Source of the DNA: Pseudo-nitzschia pungens
Taxonomy: Eukaryota; Bacillariophyta; Bacillariophyceae; Bacillariales; Bacillariaceae
DNA: 64,000 bases
Reading direction: 5' to 3'
NCBI GenBank assembly: GCA_037355855.1
Contig: CM074758.1
Span: forward strand, 7,847,001 to 7,911,000
Numbering within the stretch: the stretch's first letter is position 1; each line of letters starts with the position of its first letter. Of the stretch, positions 10,461-20,600 are shown piece after piece. Position numbers and translations under genes: made by a program. The notes beneath the pieces are model-generated. The model ran no database searches. It saw nothing but the letters and a program-made list of their open reading frames with translations, and had not been told where the DNA came from.

Positions 10461-11199
10461 AGCTGAGCGCTGATGACCATGAGCAGAAAGAGATCGATCG
10501 GCCAAGGCGCCGACGAGACCGAAAGACTGCCAAAAATGGAGGCGCAGAGAAGCAAAAACAGGGAGAAGGATATCCAGTGTCTGCAGCACAAGGAAGACCG
10601 ACCCCAGCAACTGTTGGCGCCCAAAGAAGGGAGCAACAGCAGCAACAGAGACACCTAAGTACCTAAACAGGACCATGGTCGACAGCAGAAACAATCGAAC
10701 AAAGAAATAATAAAATAAGTGTCGAAAAAGTGACACATAATCCAGTGAGTGGACTAATTGGACCAACACTGAGTGGATGGACAGACCGAATAGGGGATGC
10801 CAACCAAAACCGAAGTATACGGATATCCGGAAAGGTATATAATGAATACCTAAACACCACCAATCCCACGGGAAACGGGAAGTGGGACCGGCCCGGTGAA
10901 CGCTTAATAGAGAAGCAACGCCGGAGAACCACGGGAATCGAATCCCATTAAAATAAAAACAGAAACAACTCCGGAGAACCACAGGATTCCCGGGAACTAA
11001 AGAGAGAAACAACTCCCACCACTGGACAAACCAGGGGGAAAATCAGTTACAACACGAGTTATCACAAGAACAGTGTAAAAATCCAGCAAAAGGACTGGAG
11101 GAACTGAGCAATCACTTTTTGCTCAATTTCAACACAAGCAGCAAAGATAACAGAAATAGTGTAACTAAAGTAACTTAATAAACAGCTGATTAAATCACC
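10461..11199 (+). other. Leader of element B
   Basis: About 740 bases between the palindrome and the Gag start codon without a credible gene. It contains pieces repeated in inverse or direct form (cgggaatcgaatccc; ctccggagaacca twice near 10,920 and 10,970). The matching leader of element C (22,315-23,040) is similar, so it is conserved and may hold RNA packaging signals; that function is inference. Confidence 0.7.
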
Positions 11200-12639
11200 A
11201 TGGCGACCAAAGGAACCAAACTGAAACCTTTCAACATCACACGGGAGGACTGGCCGGAAGACGCCAACACCGTAAAGATGAATGTAGACAGCGAACAAGG
11301 TGGAATCGCATTCAGCGACTACCTGAAGGTCCTCAATGGTACTGAAAGACCAGAACTCTTCCTTATCTGGAAAAGAGACTTTGACCAGAAAATTGCTGGC
11401 AATGACAAACTCAACGGAGACCAGAAATTGGAGGTCCTACAGAGAATCCTCTCTATTGAGGCACTCGGACTTGTCCAGCGAACGCTCGCGCGGACCTACT
11501 TGGCCGAACCAACCCATAAGGTCCATCACACCAGACACGTACAGAAAAAGATCCAAGAGATCGAGCAAAGGGACCAAGCAAACATACTACTATCAATGGG
11601 GCAAGACGCCACCGAAACTCCCACGGGAGCCTCCAAGGAGACGGCAAAGGAGAAATCTCCAACCGCCGACAAAACCGACACAGCCACGGCGAGATCGGAC
11701 AAAGAATCGGAGACCGACAACCTCGAGTCTCCAATCCCAAAGAAGAAGGTCGCAAGCGCCCTCATCCAGTACTACCAATCCCAGGAGTACAGAAAGGATG
11801 TCATCGAGGAATGCATGCATTCCCTCAAGCTCAAAATCTTTGGCAATGACCAACACGGCAAGCGCTCGTATATCGTCCTCCGCCGATTCATGCGAGGCAT
11901 GCGCGTGGACCTCAAACATGGCATTAGAGCCTGGGCCAATCGAATGGCCGAACTCCAAAGCTACCTCCCAGAATGCCTCTGGGAATGTGGCAGTGACCAA
12001 ATGGAAACACCAAGAAGTTTCACCCAAGGAGAAATGAAGGAAATCCTGGATTCCAACATGACCCACTCCCAACGCGAGAAACTGGAGCACATTAGTTGGG
12101 ACCTCTACACCCACTCCTTTAACACCACTATCGACAAGCTCAAAAATCTGGAACTCACCATCCGGAAGGAAGCAGTAATGCAACAACGCATCACCGACCT
12201 CGAAAAGCAGACCGGTGTCACCAAGAAGACCCCCAAGGCCGCATCTGGGGGAGGAACCCACCACGGGAAATCCCCTGGCAAAAAGAAGCGCCCTATGGAC
12301 AACAGCAACAAACAGCTATGCAAGACCTGTGGCAAGGTCCATGCCGGCAAATGCTGGAAACTAACCGGCGGACCCCCCAAGAAGGGAAAGTTCGACCGGG
12401 AGACCATCAACTTGCTCAAGGAGCATTTTGTGGCAAAAGAACAAGACTCAGACGCTGAGCAACACTCCAAACCCCACTGGGGAAGGAACCTATCGAACCA
12501 CGAGTACTCTTATGTACTGGCCACGGCCCAAGCTGACCACGAAGTCTCCGATGACGAGATCGACATCTCCGAACGGGAACTCAAAGAGTACAGAAGAAAG
12601 TACAGAAAGACCTTTAAAAAGAAAGGATCCCACAACTGA
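11200..12639 (+). CDS. Gag of element B
   Basis: 479 residues from ATG 11200. Residues 1-125 and 180-350 form the capsid-like parts. They are separated by a Lys/Thr/Glu-rich spacer (about 140-185) that is quite different from element C. A zinc knuckle CKTCGKVHAGKC (C-x2-C-x3-H-x3-C, residues 374-385) lies in a basic region. The stop TGA is immediately followed by the ATG of Pol, in the same frame. Gag coats the RNA genome of the element and the zinc knuckle would bind it. Confidence 0.88.
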   Translation: MATKGTKLKPFNITREDWPEDANTVKMNVDSEQGGIAFSDYLKVLNGTERPELFLIWKRDFDQKIAGNDKLNGDQKLEVLQRILSIEALGLVQRTLARTYLAEPTHKVHHTRHVQKKIQEIEQRDQANILLSMGQDATETPTGASKETAKEKSPTADKTDTATARSDKESETDNLESPIPKKKVASALIQYYQSQEYRKDVIEECMHSLKLKIFGNDQHGKRSYIVLRRFMRGMRVDLKHGIRAWANRMAELQSYLPECLWECGSDQMETPRSFTQGEMKEILDSNMTHSQREKLEHISWDLYTHSFNTTIDKLKNLELTIRKEAVMQQRITDLEKQTGVTKKTPKAASGGGTHHGKSPGKKKRPMDNSNKQLCKTCGKVHAGKCWKLTGGPPKKGKFDRETINLLKEHFVAKEQDSDAEQHSKPHWGRNLSNHEYSYVLATAQADHEVSDDEIDISERELKEYRRKYRKTFKKKGSHN

Positions 12640-15600
12640 ATGGCCAATACCATCCACACCGGACCACGCATAATCAATCGATTTGCGGACGTCTGTGTGG
12701 AGGTATTGGACCACAAGGGAAGGGGGAGGATGCTCCGGGGCCTACTCGACTCCGGGTGCTCCAAATCCATCATACTAAGGCACTTTGTCAACCGAAGTCA
12801 ACTAACGAACCGAGACCAAAGATCTGTCACCTACAACACATATGGAGGCAAGTTCAGAACCAAGTCTGCGGCTTCAGTGGGACTAAGGCTGATAGAATTT
12901 TCAAACTCCAAGACCATCAAATGGACCTTCCAAGTGGATGAGTATCATCACCATGAGGAAGTACCCTATGACATGATTATAGGATCCGATCTAATGGCAC
13001 AACTGGGACTGGATATAAAATACAGCTCCCGTACGATCGAATGGCAGGGTGACTTTATTCCCATGAAGGGGATGGGGGAGCTCTCTGACCCGGACAAATG
13101 TGAGGCAGTATTCTTTGCCAACACACAAAGTCCAATCCTCCAACAAGAGGAAGAAAGGCAAGCCAAGATCCTGGACGCCGACTACTCCAAAGTCGATATA
13201 GATGCTATGGTCAATGACCTGGAGATTACAGACGCGTCCAAGGAAGCGCTGAAGAAAACACTGAAGAAATTCCCAACACTCTTTGGAGGAGGATTGGGTC
13301 TGCTCAAAAATATAGAACCGGTGTCCATTGAACTCCAACCAGGGGTCAAACCGGTCCGGCAGAGGTACTATTCTGTACCCCATGCCTTTGAACAAGCACT
13401 CCGAAAGGAGATCACCAGGCTCTGTGATATTGGAGTCCTGGAAAAACTCCCCCACGATGACGACTCACCGTGGGCATCCCCTACCTTCTGTCAACCCAAG
13501 AAGACAGGGGACATTCGCGTCCTAACCGACTTTCGAAAGATGAACGCAGCCATCCAAAGGAAACCATTCCCACTACCACGAATAGGGGAAACGATCCAAA
13601 GACTACAAAAGTTCAAGTCAGCTACGGCGCTTGACTTGTCCCAGGGATATTATACCATTCCCATTTGCAAGGAGAGCCAGAAGATCTGCTCTACCATTTT
13701 ACCATGGGGAAAATATGCCTACAAACGATTGGCAATGGGAATTGCATGTGCACCCGATATCTTCCAGTCAGTCATGATGAACCTACTAGGGGACCTAGAC
13801 TATGTCCTCGTCTATATCGATGACATCCTAATCATACAGAGGGAAGGCGAGTCCGAACAGGATCACCTCCACAAAATCGATACAGTCCTACAGAGACTGG
13901 ACGATGCTGGCTTCCGAGCCAACCTCAGAAAATCCTTTTTCATGCAAAAAGAAGTGGAATATCTGGGATTTCTGTTAACAACAGAAGGCATTCAGCCCCA
14001 ACCAAAGAAACTGGAGGCGATGAAGCGACTAGAAGCCCCCAAGAACACCAAGCAACTCAAGATGTTTCTTGGAATGGTAAACTTTTACAGGGACATGTGG
14101 AAGCGCCGCTCCCACATCCTAGCCCCTCTGAACAAACTCGCAGGGAAAAAGGGCAAAATGAACTGGTATTGGGGTCCAGCAGAGCAGAAAGCTTTCATGG
14201 AGGCGAAGAGGATGCTCGCAGATGAAGCTAAGCTTGCATTCCCGGACTTTACGAAACCATTTCATCTCTACTCAGACGCCAGCGATAGGCAACTGGGAGC
14301 AACTGTATGCCAAGATGGCAAGCCCCTTGGTTTCTACACCCGGAAGCTGAACTCGGCGCAGCTCAACTACACTGTTGGAGAAAAAGAACTCCTGGGCATA
14401 GTAGAAGGCCTGAAGGCATTCGAAGGAATCCTACGAGGACAAGATGTGATTATTCACACAGACCACCTTAACCTGCTCTATCAACAGATGCCCACCCAAA
14501 GGATGGTCCGATGGAGACTCCTCATGGAGGAGTTCCACCCCGTAGTCAAGCACGTTGCTGGCAAAGACAACGATGCAGCAGATGCACTATCACGACTGGA
14601 TATTACGGATGACCCAGCAGATACGGTGGAATGGCTACCACCAAATAAGCCCCTCACCTACGCGGATGAGGAAGAGCACCTCCGGCAACTCCTATTCCCA
14701 CTTGGAGAAGCGCCGGAAGAATTCCAGGGCAATAGTGCATTCCCACTTGCCCCGGACATGATTCAGTTCTACCAGCAACAGGACACAGGAATCGTGAATG
14801 CTCTGGAAAAAGACAATCGACTAACCACCAAAAATGTGGAAGGTTACAACCTAATCCATAAAGAAGGAAAGATCCTGATTCCCGATAAACTCAAGGATAG
14901 AGTTATGGAATGGTACCACAGCATGTTGGTCCATCCCGGAGAAAAGAGAATGGAACAGAGCATACGCTCAGTCTTCACCTGGAAAGGCCTACGGAAGGAC
15001 GTCCAGGACCTTTGTAAGCACTGCCACACGTGTCAGATGTTTAAGAAGAGTGGCCGGAAGAAGTATGGACTACTACCGGAAAAAGCAGTGGAAGTCACCA
15101 AATGGCAGAGGGTCAATGTGGACCTCTGGGGACCTGCAACTGTCCACAACAAAAATGGTAAAGACTACCAAATCCATGTCCTCACCATGGTGGACCCAGT
15201 GACCGGATGGTTTGAACTGGCTCACCTGAAGGACTCCCCAAATGCAGCAGAAACTCAACGATTGTTGGACAGTACCTGGCTGGCAAGATATCCGCGCCCA
15301 AAGGAAATTGGCTTTGATGGCGGGAGTGAGTTCAAAGCAGAGTTCCAAGAGCTCTGCGAGAACATGGGGATGAAAAGAAAGCCCAGCGGGGCTTGGAACC
15401 CACAATCCAACTCGGTGTTGGAAAGGATCCATCAGGTATTAAAGGACTGTCTGTTGTCCTTCAACCTGGAAAACAGGGACCTCCACGAGGAGGACCCTTT
15501 TGAGGAATTCACCACCAAGGCAGCATATGCTATCAGAAGCGCCATCCATACCACCCTGGGGTACTCCCCAGCGCAACTGGTGTTTGGTCGAGACATGTTC

Positions 15601-15909
15601 ATGCCGGTGAACTTCCCAGTGGATTGGGAAGCAATCCAAGCAAGGAAGCAGAAGAGCATCCACAAGAGCAACATCAGGGAAAACCAGAAGAGGATCCCCC
15701 ATGTCTATAAAGAAGGAGACTATGTCACCCTGGAAAGGAAGGGCATTATTCCAAAACTATCCTTCCCACGGCAAGGACCTTACAAGGTGCTCAAGGCCCA
15801 TGATAATGGAACTGTAACTATTGAAACTGCTCCCTTTGTAACCGACCGGGTTAACATTAGGAGAGTACATCCCTATTATTGCAGGGATGGCATTGAATCG
15901 AACAAGTAA
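12640..15909 (+). CDS. Pol of element B: protease, RT, RNase H, integrase
   Basis: 1,089 residues. The aspartic protease motif is LLDSGCSKSII (Asp37). RT carries VYIDDILII (YIDD at 392-395). RNase H follows with LYSDASDRQLGAT and NYTVGEKELLGIV. The integrase has a His-His-Cys-Cys zinc region (CKHCHTCQMFKK) and the catalytic triad Asp828, Asp893, Glu928 (VDLWGPA, FDGGSEF, VLERIHQ). The C-terminus has a GPY/F module (RQGPYKV). All key residues are present, and the frame is intact. Pol is about 97 percent identical by eye to that of element C. It begins exactly after the Gag stop (TGAATG), so production by readthrough or by termination-reinitiation is likely. Confidence 0.95.
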   Translation: MANTIHTGPRIINRFADVCVEVLDHKGRGRMLRGLLDSGCSKSIILRHFVNRSQLTNRDQRSVTYNTYGGKFRTKSAASVGLRLIEFSNSKTIKWTFQVDEYHHHEEVPYDMIIGSDLMAQLGLDIKYSSRTIEWQGDFIPMKGMGELSDPDKCEAVFFANTQSPILQQEEERQAKILDADYSKVDIDAMVNDLEITDASKEALKKTLKKFPTLFGGGLGLLKNIEPVSIELQPGVKPVRQRYYSVPHAFEQALRKEITRLCDIGVLEKLPHDDDSPWASPTFCQPKKTGDIRVLTDFRKMNAAIQRKPFPLPRIGETIQRLQKFKSATALDLSQGYYTIPICKESQKICSTILPWGKYAYKRLAMGIACAPDIFQSVMMNLLGDLDYVLVYIDDILIIQREGESEQDHLHKIDTVLQRLDDAGFRANLRKSFFMQKEVEYLGFLLTTEGIQPQPKKLEAMKRLEAPKNTKQLKMFLGMVNFYRDMWKRRSHILAPLNKLAGKKGKMNWYWGPAEQKAFMEAKRMLADEAKLAFPDFTKPFHLYSDASDRQLGATVCQDGKPLGFYTRKLNSAQLNYTVGEKELLGIVEGLKAFEGILRGQDVIIHTDHLNLLYQQMPTQRMVRWRLLMEEFHPVVKHVAGKDNDAADALSRLDITDDPADTVEWLPPNKPLTYADEEEHLRQLLFPLGEAPEEFQGNSAFPLAPDMIQFYQQQDTGIVNALEKDNRLTTKNVEGYNLIHKEGKILIPDKLKDRVMEWYHSMLVHPGEKRMEQSIRSVFTWKGLRKDVQDLCKHCHTCQMFKKSGRKKYGLLPEKAVEVTKWQRVNVDLWGPATVHNKNGKDYQIHVLTMVDPVTGWFELAHLKDSPNAAETQRLLDSTWLARYPRPKEIGFDGGSEFKAEFQELCENMGMKRKPSGAWNPQSNSVLERIHQVLKDCLLSFNLENRDLHEEDPFEEFTTKAAYAIRSAIHTTLGYSPAQLVFGRDMFMPVNFPVDWEAIQARKQKSIHKSNIRENQKRIPHVYKEGDYVTLERKGIIPKLSFPRQGPYKVLKAHDNGTVTIETAPFVTDRVNIRRVHPYYCRDGIESNK

Positions 15910-15937
15910 CCAATTGTAACAGTACCATGGAGGAGCA

Positions 15938-16114
15938 TGCCGTGCACCGGAATACAGTCACGAATCCGTTCGTGATTGGATTACGATTAGCGAGTCTCCT
16001 TATCGCCGAATACAGGAGACTGCCGGAAAGCAATAGCAATAGACTAATCAATAGCTCTCACAATTTGCATATCACTACTACTTTCTAAATCACTAGTAGA
16101 CCCGGGGTATGGCA
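15938..16114 (+). repeat. 3' LTR of element B
   Basis: 177 bases, preceded by the short purine-rich stretch ATGGAGGAGCA that takes the place of a polypurine tract. It is followed by the target duplication GTCCA. Confidence 0.95.
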
Positions 16115-16252
16115 GTCCAGGTCAACAGCAATGGCACTGTTAAACTACAAAAGACCCCTTCAGTAGTTGAAACAGTGAATATTCGAAAGCTGACGCCTTA
16201 CAAGGATCCAATCAACCAATCAGAATCTTCGATAATCCATTGGTCGGCTTAG
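16115..16252 (+). pseudogene. Pol of element A (3' remainder)
   Basis: This is the end of the interrupted integrase C-terminus of element A. It reads NGTVKLQKTPSVVETVNIRK and ends at TAG 16250-16252, matching the last 45 or so residues of Pol in element D. It is separated from the rest of its gene by the 5.8 kb element B. Confidence 0.93.
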
Positions 16253-16282
16253 ATATAGGATTCGTTCAATCATGGGGCACTA

Positions 16283-16607
16283 TGTGACGAGCTAGCGTAG
16301 CTAGCTCAAGCCACGACTGAATAATTAACCGAATCCCATATGGGAATCGAATATTATATCTTCAGTCATGAATACATTTCGATATGTGTTCTAATTATTA
16401 TGGTCGAGTCCCAGAAGGTGATATATGCCTAATCGTGGGAACCGACAATGAATCAACATTTATGGCAAGAGCATGCCAAAATGTGGCTATGCTCGCGACC
16501 TCAAATTTTATATGTTTCCATTCTCAATTCGCATAACAATATTCCGTAAAGTATCTAAACATTCACAATTTCATACTACTCCAAAATTTCTACTCTAGAC
16601 CGTAACA
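16283..16607 (+). repeat. 3' LTR of element A
   Basis: 325 bases, with AATCATGGGGCACTA directly upstream, the same sequence that precedes the 3' LTR of element D and the likely second-strand primer. It is followed by the target duplication AGAAT. Confidence 0.95.
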
Positions 16608-16612
16608 AGAAT

Positions 16613-17436
16613 ATATGATATGCAGAATCAGTTCATTGTACAGTTCATTATTTTATGGTGGATTGTACGGTGCATTATATGGTAACCTTACATTTGAATG
16701 TGCATTTTAGGTTGAATTATCATGCATTTTTGTTGTGCATTGTACGGTGCATTATGGTGCATTTTAAAGTGCATTGTACGGTTCATTATTGATACAGGCT
16801 TTTGCATAAGATTTGAAATCAAAAGTGATTTCAACTACCGTACCATACCGTAAATGTACGTTGCATTATATGGTACATTTTACCACTAATATACAAGTTG
16901 AAGTCCAAAATAATTCCTTTTGCATTATTAAAGCCAGGGCTTACCATATAAACAATGTTGTATGACTCTGCGATTATTAGGCTTACCATATAAACAACAT
17001 TGTATGACTGCTGCGATTTTACTACTAATATACAATTTGAAATAAAAAATAATTCGTAATACATTATTAAAGCCATGATAATAAAACTACCGTACCATAC
17101 CGTAAACCTTACTTGTTCATTTTAATGTACGTTGCATTATACTAGGTATGGTACATTTTACCACTAATATACAAGTTGAAGTCCAAAATAATTCGTTTTG
17201 CATTATTAAAGCCAGGGCTTACCATATAAACAACGTTGTATGACTCTGAGGTTATTAGGCTTACCATATAGAGTAAACAATATTGTATGGTGACTGCTGC
17301 GATTTTAATATACAATTTGAAATAAAAAATAATTCGTAATACATTATTAAAGCCATGAGTTGAAGTCCAAAATAATTCGTTTTACATTATTAAAGCCAGG
17401 GCTTATCATATAAACAACGTTGTATGACTCTGTGAT
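16613..17436. repeat. AT-rich tandem repeat array (left part)
   Basis: Bases 16,620-16,800 contain many degenerate copies of tgcattgtacggtgcatta. From 16,897 a longer unit starting gttgaagtccaaaataattc repeats at 17,175 and 17,359 (unit lengths 278 and 184 bases). Within units, the segment aggcttaccatataaacaa ... tgtatgact also repeats. The third unit is cut by element C and resumes at 23,244. No genes are seen. Confidence 0.85.
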
Positions 17437-17625
17437 TGCCATACCCCGGGTCTACTAGTGATTAGAATAGTAGTGATATGCAAATTGTGAGCTCTATTGG
17501 TTAGTCTATTTGCTACAGTTCTAAGAGCTCTCCAGATCGGCGATTCTATCGACTCGCCGATTGTTTTTATCCTTATCCTTAATCCAGTCCCGTGTGTACT
17601 CGTGACTGTATTTTGGTGCACGGCA
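17437..17625 (-). repeat. 3' LTR of element C
   Basis: 189 bases, identical to the copy at 23055-23243. In element orientation it follows ATGGAGGAGTA, equivalent to the pre-LTR stretch in element B. Confidence 0.95.
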
Positions 17626-17643
17626 TACTCCTCCATGGTACTG

Positions 17644-20600
17644 TTACGATTTAATAGGATCCCTACAATAATAGGGGTGCACTCTCCTAATGTTAACCCG
17701 ATCGGTTACAAAGGGAGCAGTTTCAATAGTTACAGTTCCATTGTTATGGGCCTTGATCACCTTGTAAGGTCCTTGTCGTGGGAAGGATAATTTCGGAACA
17801 ATGCCCTTCCTTTCCAGGGTGACATAGTCTCCTTCCTTGTAGACATGGGGAATCCTCTTCTGATTCTCCCGGGTGTTACTCTTGTGGATACTCTTTTGTT
17901 TCCTTGCTTGGATTGCTTCCCAATCCACTGGGAAATTCACAGGCATAAACATGTCCCTTCCAAACACCAGTTGCGCTGGGGAATATCCCAGGGTGGTGTG
18001 AATGGCACTTCTGATGGCGTACGCTGCCTTGGTGGTGAATTCCTCAAAAGGGTCCTTCTCGTGGAGATCTCTTTGTTCCAGGTTAAAGGACAATAGGCAG
18101 TCCTTCAGGACCTGGTGGATTCGTTCCAGCACTGAGTTGGATTGTGGGTTCCAAGCGCCACTGGGCTTTCTTTTCATCCCCATGTTGTCACAGAGCTCCT
18201 GGAACTCTGCTTTGAACTCGCTCCCGCCGTCAAAGCCAATTTCCTTTGGGCGCGGATATCGTGCTAGCCAAGTACTGTCCAACAATCGTTGAGTTTCTGC
18301 TGCGTTTGGCGAGTCCTTCAGATGGGCCAATTCAAACCATCCGGTCACTGGGTCCACCATAGTGAGAACATGGATGTGGTAGTCTTTACCATTTTTATTG
18401 TGGACAGTTGCAGGTCCCCAGAGGTCCACATTGACCCTTTGCCATTTGGTAACCTCAGCTGCTTTTTCCGGTAGTAGTCCATACTTCTTCCGGCCACTCT
18501 TTTTGAACATCTGACACGTGTGGCAGTGCTTACAGAGGTCCTGGACGTCCTTTCGTAGGCCTTTCCAGGTGAACACTGAGCGAATGCTCTGTTCCATTCT
18601 CTTTTCTCCGGGATGGACCAACATGCTGTGGTACCATTCCATGACTCTGTCCTTGAGTTTGTCGGGAATCAGAATCTTTCCTTCTTTGTGGACTAGGTTG
18701 TAACCTTCCACCATTTTGGTGGTCAGTCGTTTGTCTTTTTCCAGAGCATTCGCGATTCCTGTGTCCTTTTGCTGGTAGAACTGGATCATATCCGGAGCAA
18801 GTGGGAATGCACTATTGCCCTGGAATTCTTCCGGCGCTTCTTCTCCAAGTGGGAATAGGAGTTGCCGGAGGTGCTCTTCCTCATCCGCGTAGGTGAGGGG
18901 CTTATTTGGTGGTAGCCATTCAACTGTATCTGCTGGATCATCCGTGATGTCCAGGCGAGACAGTGCGTCTGCTGCATCGTTTTCTTTGCCAGCAACATGC
19001 TTGACTATTGGGTGGAACTCCTCCATAAGGAGTCTCCACCGGACCATTCTTTGGGTCGGCATCTGTTGGTACAGTAGGTTCAGGTGATCCGTGTGAATGG
19101 TTACATCCTGGCCTCGCAGGATTCCTTCAAATGCTTTTAAGCCTTCTACTATGCCCAGAAGTTCCTTTTCTCCCACGGTGTAGTTGAGTTGCGCTGAGTT
19201 CAGCTTCCGGGTGTAGAATCCAAGTGGTTTTCCATCTTGGCATACAGTTGCTCCCAGTTGCCGGTCGCTGGCGTCTGAGTAGAGATGAAATGGTTTCGTA
19301 AAATCCGGGAATGCGAGTTTCGCTTCATCTGCGAGCATCCTCTTCGCCTCCATGAAAGCTTTCTGCTCTGCTGGGCCCCAGTACCAATTTGTTTTGCCCT
19401 TCTTGCCCGCAAGCTTGTTGAGGGGGGCCAGGATGTGGGAGCGGCGCTTCCACATGTCCCTGTAGAAATTGACCATCCCAAGGAACATCTTGAGTTGCTT
19501 GGTGTTCTTGGGGGGTTCCAGGCGCTTCATCGCCTCCAGTTTCTTTGGCTGGGGCTGAATACCCTCTGTTGTTAGTAGAAAACCCAAATACTCCACTTCT
19601 TTTTGCATGAAGAAGGATTTTCTAAGGTTGGCTCGAAAGCCAGCGTCATCCAGTCTCTGTAGGACTGTATCGATTTTGTCGAGGTGATCCTGCTCAGATT
19701 CCCCCTCGCGTTGAATGATGAGGATATCATCGATGTAAACAAGGACGTAGTCCAGATCCCCTAGGAGGTTCATCATGACCGACTGGAAGATGTCCGGGGC
19801 GCACGCGATTCCCATCGCAAGACGCTTGTAGGCATACTTTCCCCATGGCAAAATGGTAGAGCAAATCTTTTGGCTCTCCTTGCAAATGGGAATGGTGTAG
19901 TAGCCTTGGGATAAGTCCAGTGCCGTGGCGGACTTGAATTTCTGGAGCCGTTGGATGGTTTCCCCTATTCGTGGTAGCGGGAATGGTTTCCTTTGGATTG
20001 CGGCGTTCATCTTACGGAAGTCCGTAAGTACTCGTATGTCCCCTGTCTTTTTGGGTTGACAAAAGGTAGGCGACGCCCAGGGGGAGTCGTCATCGTGTGG
20101 CAGTTTCTCCAGAACTCCAATATCACAGAGCCTGTTGATTTCCTTCCGGAGGGCCTGTTCAAAGGCATGGGGTACTGAATAGTACCTCTGCCGGACCGGT
20201 TTAACCCCTGGTTGGAGTTCAATAGATACCGGTTCAATATTCTTGAGCAGTCCCAGACCTCCTCCAAAGAGTGTGGGGAACTTCTTCAATGTTTTCTTCA
20301 GGGCCTCCTTAGACGCGTCTGTGATCTCCAGGTCGTTGACCATGGAGTCTATATCTACTTTGGAGTAGTCGGCGTCCAGGATCTTGGCTTGCCTTTCTTC
20401 CTCCTGTTGGAGGATTGGACTCTGTGTGTTGGCAAAGAACACTGCCTCACATTTGTCCGGGTCAGAGAGTTCCCCCATCCCCTTCATGGGGATGGAGTCA
20501 CCTTGCCATGAGATTGTTCGGGAGCTGTATTTGATATCCAGTCCCAATTGTGCCATTAGGTCAGATCCTATGATCACGTCATAGGGTACCTCCTCGTGGT

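Larger units (their letters stand above)
10270..16114 (+). mobile_element. Gypsy LTR retrotransposon B, nested in element A
   Basis: LTRs of 177 bases (10270-10446 and 15938-16114) differ at one position (ctctttat versus ctccttat). The target duplication GTCCA flanks it (10265-10269 and 16115-16119), inside the integrase C-terminal codons of element A. LTRs start TGCC and end GGCA. Gag and Pol frames are both open and all catalytic residues checked are present, so it may be competent. It belongs to the same family as element C. Confidence 0.97.
4975..16607 (+). mobile_element. Gypsy LTR retrotransposon A, interrupted by element B
   Basis: Two 325-base LTRs (4975-5299 and 16283-16607) are flanked by the duplicated target AGAAT (4970-4974 and 16608-16612). 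The LTRs start TGTGAC, end GTAACA and differ at three positions. Between them lie gag and a protease-RT-RNase H-integrase pol, whose 3' end is split by element B at 10,270. Without B the element would be about 5.8 kb, like its relative D at 38,241. The protease and integrase each lack a catalytic residue, so A is not autonomous. Confidence 0.95.

Noticed and set aside
10614..10640. ttggcgcccaaag in the leader of element B, like a Gypsy primer binding site for tRNA-Lys
   Set aside because: It lies about 170 bases after the 5' LTR end, which is fixed by the target duplication and the identical 3' LTR, so it cannot serve as a normal primer site. Element C has ttggctcc at the equivalent place, which does not match.
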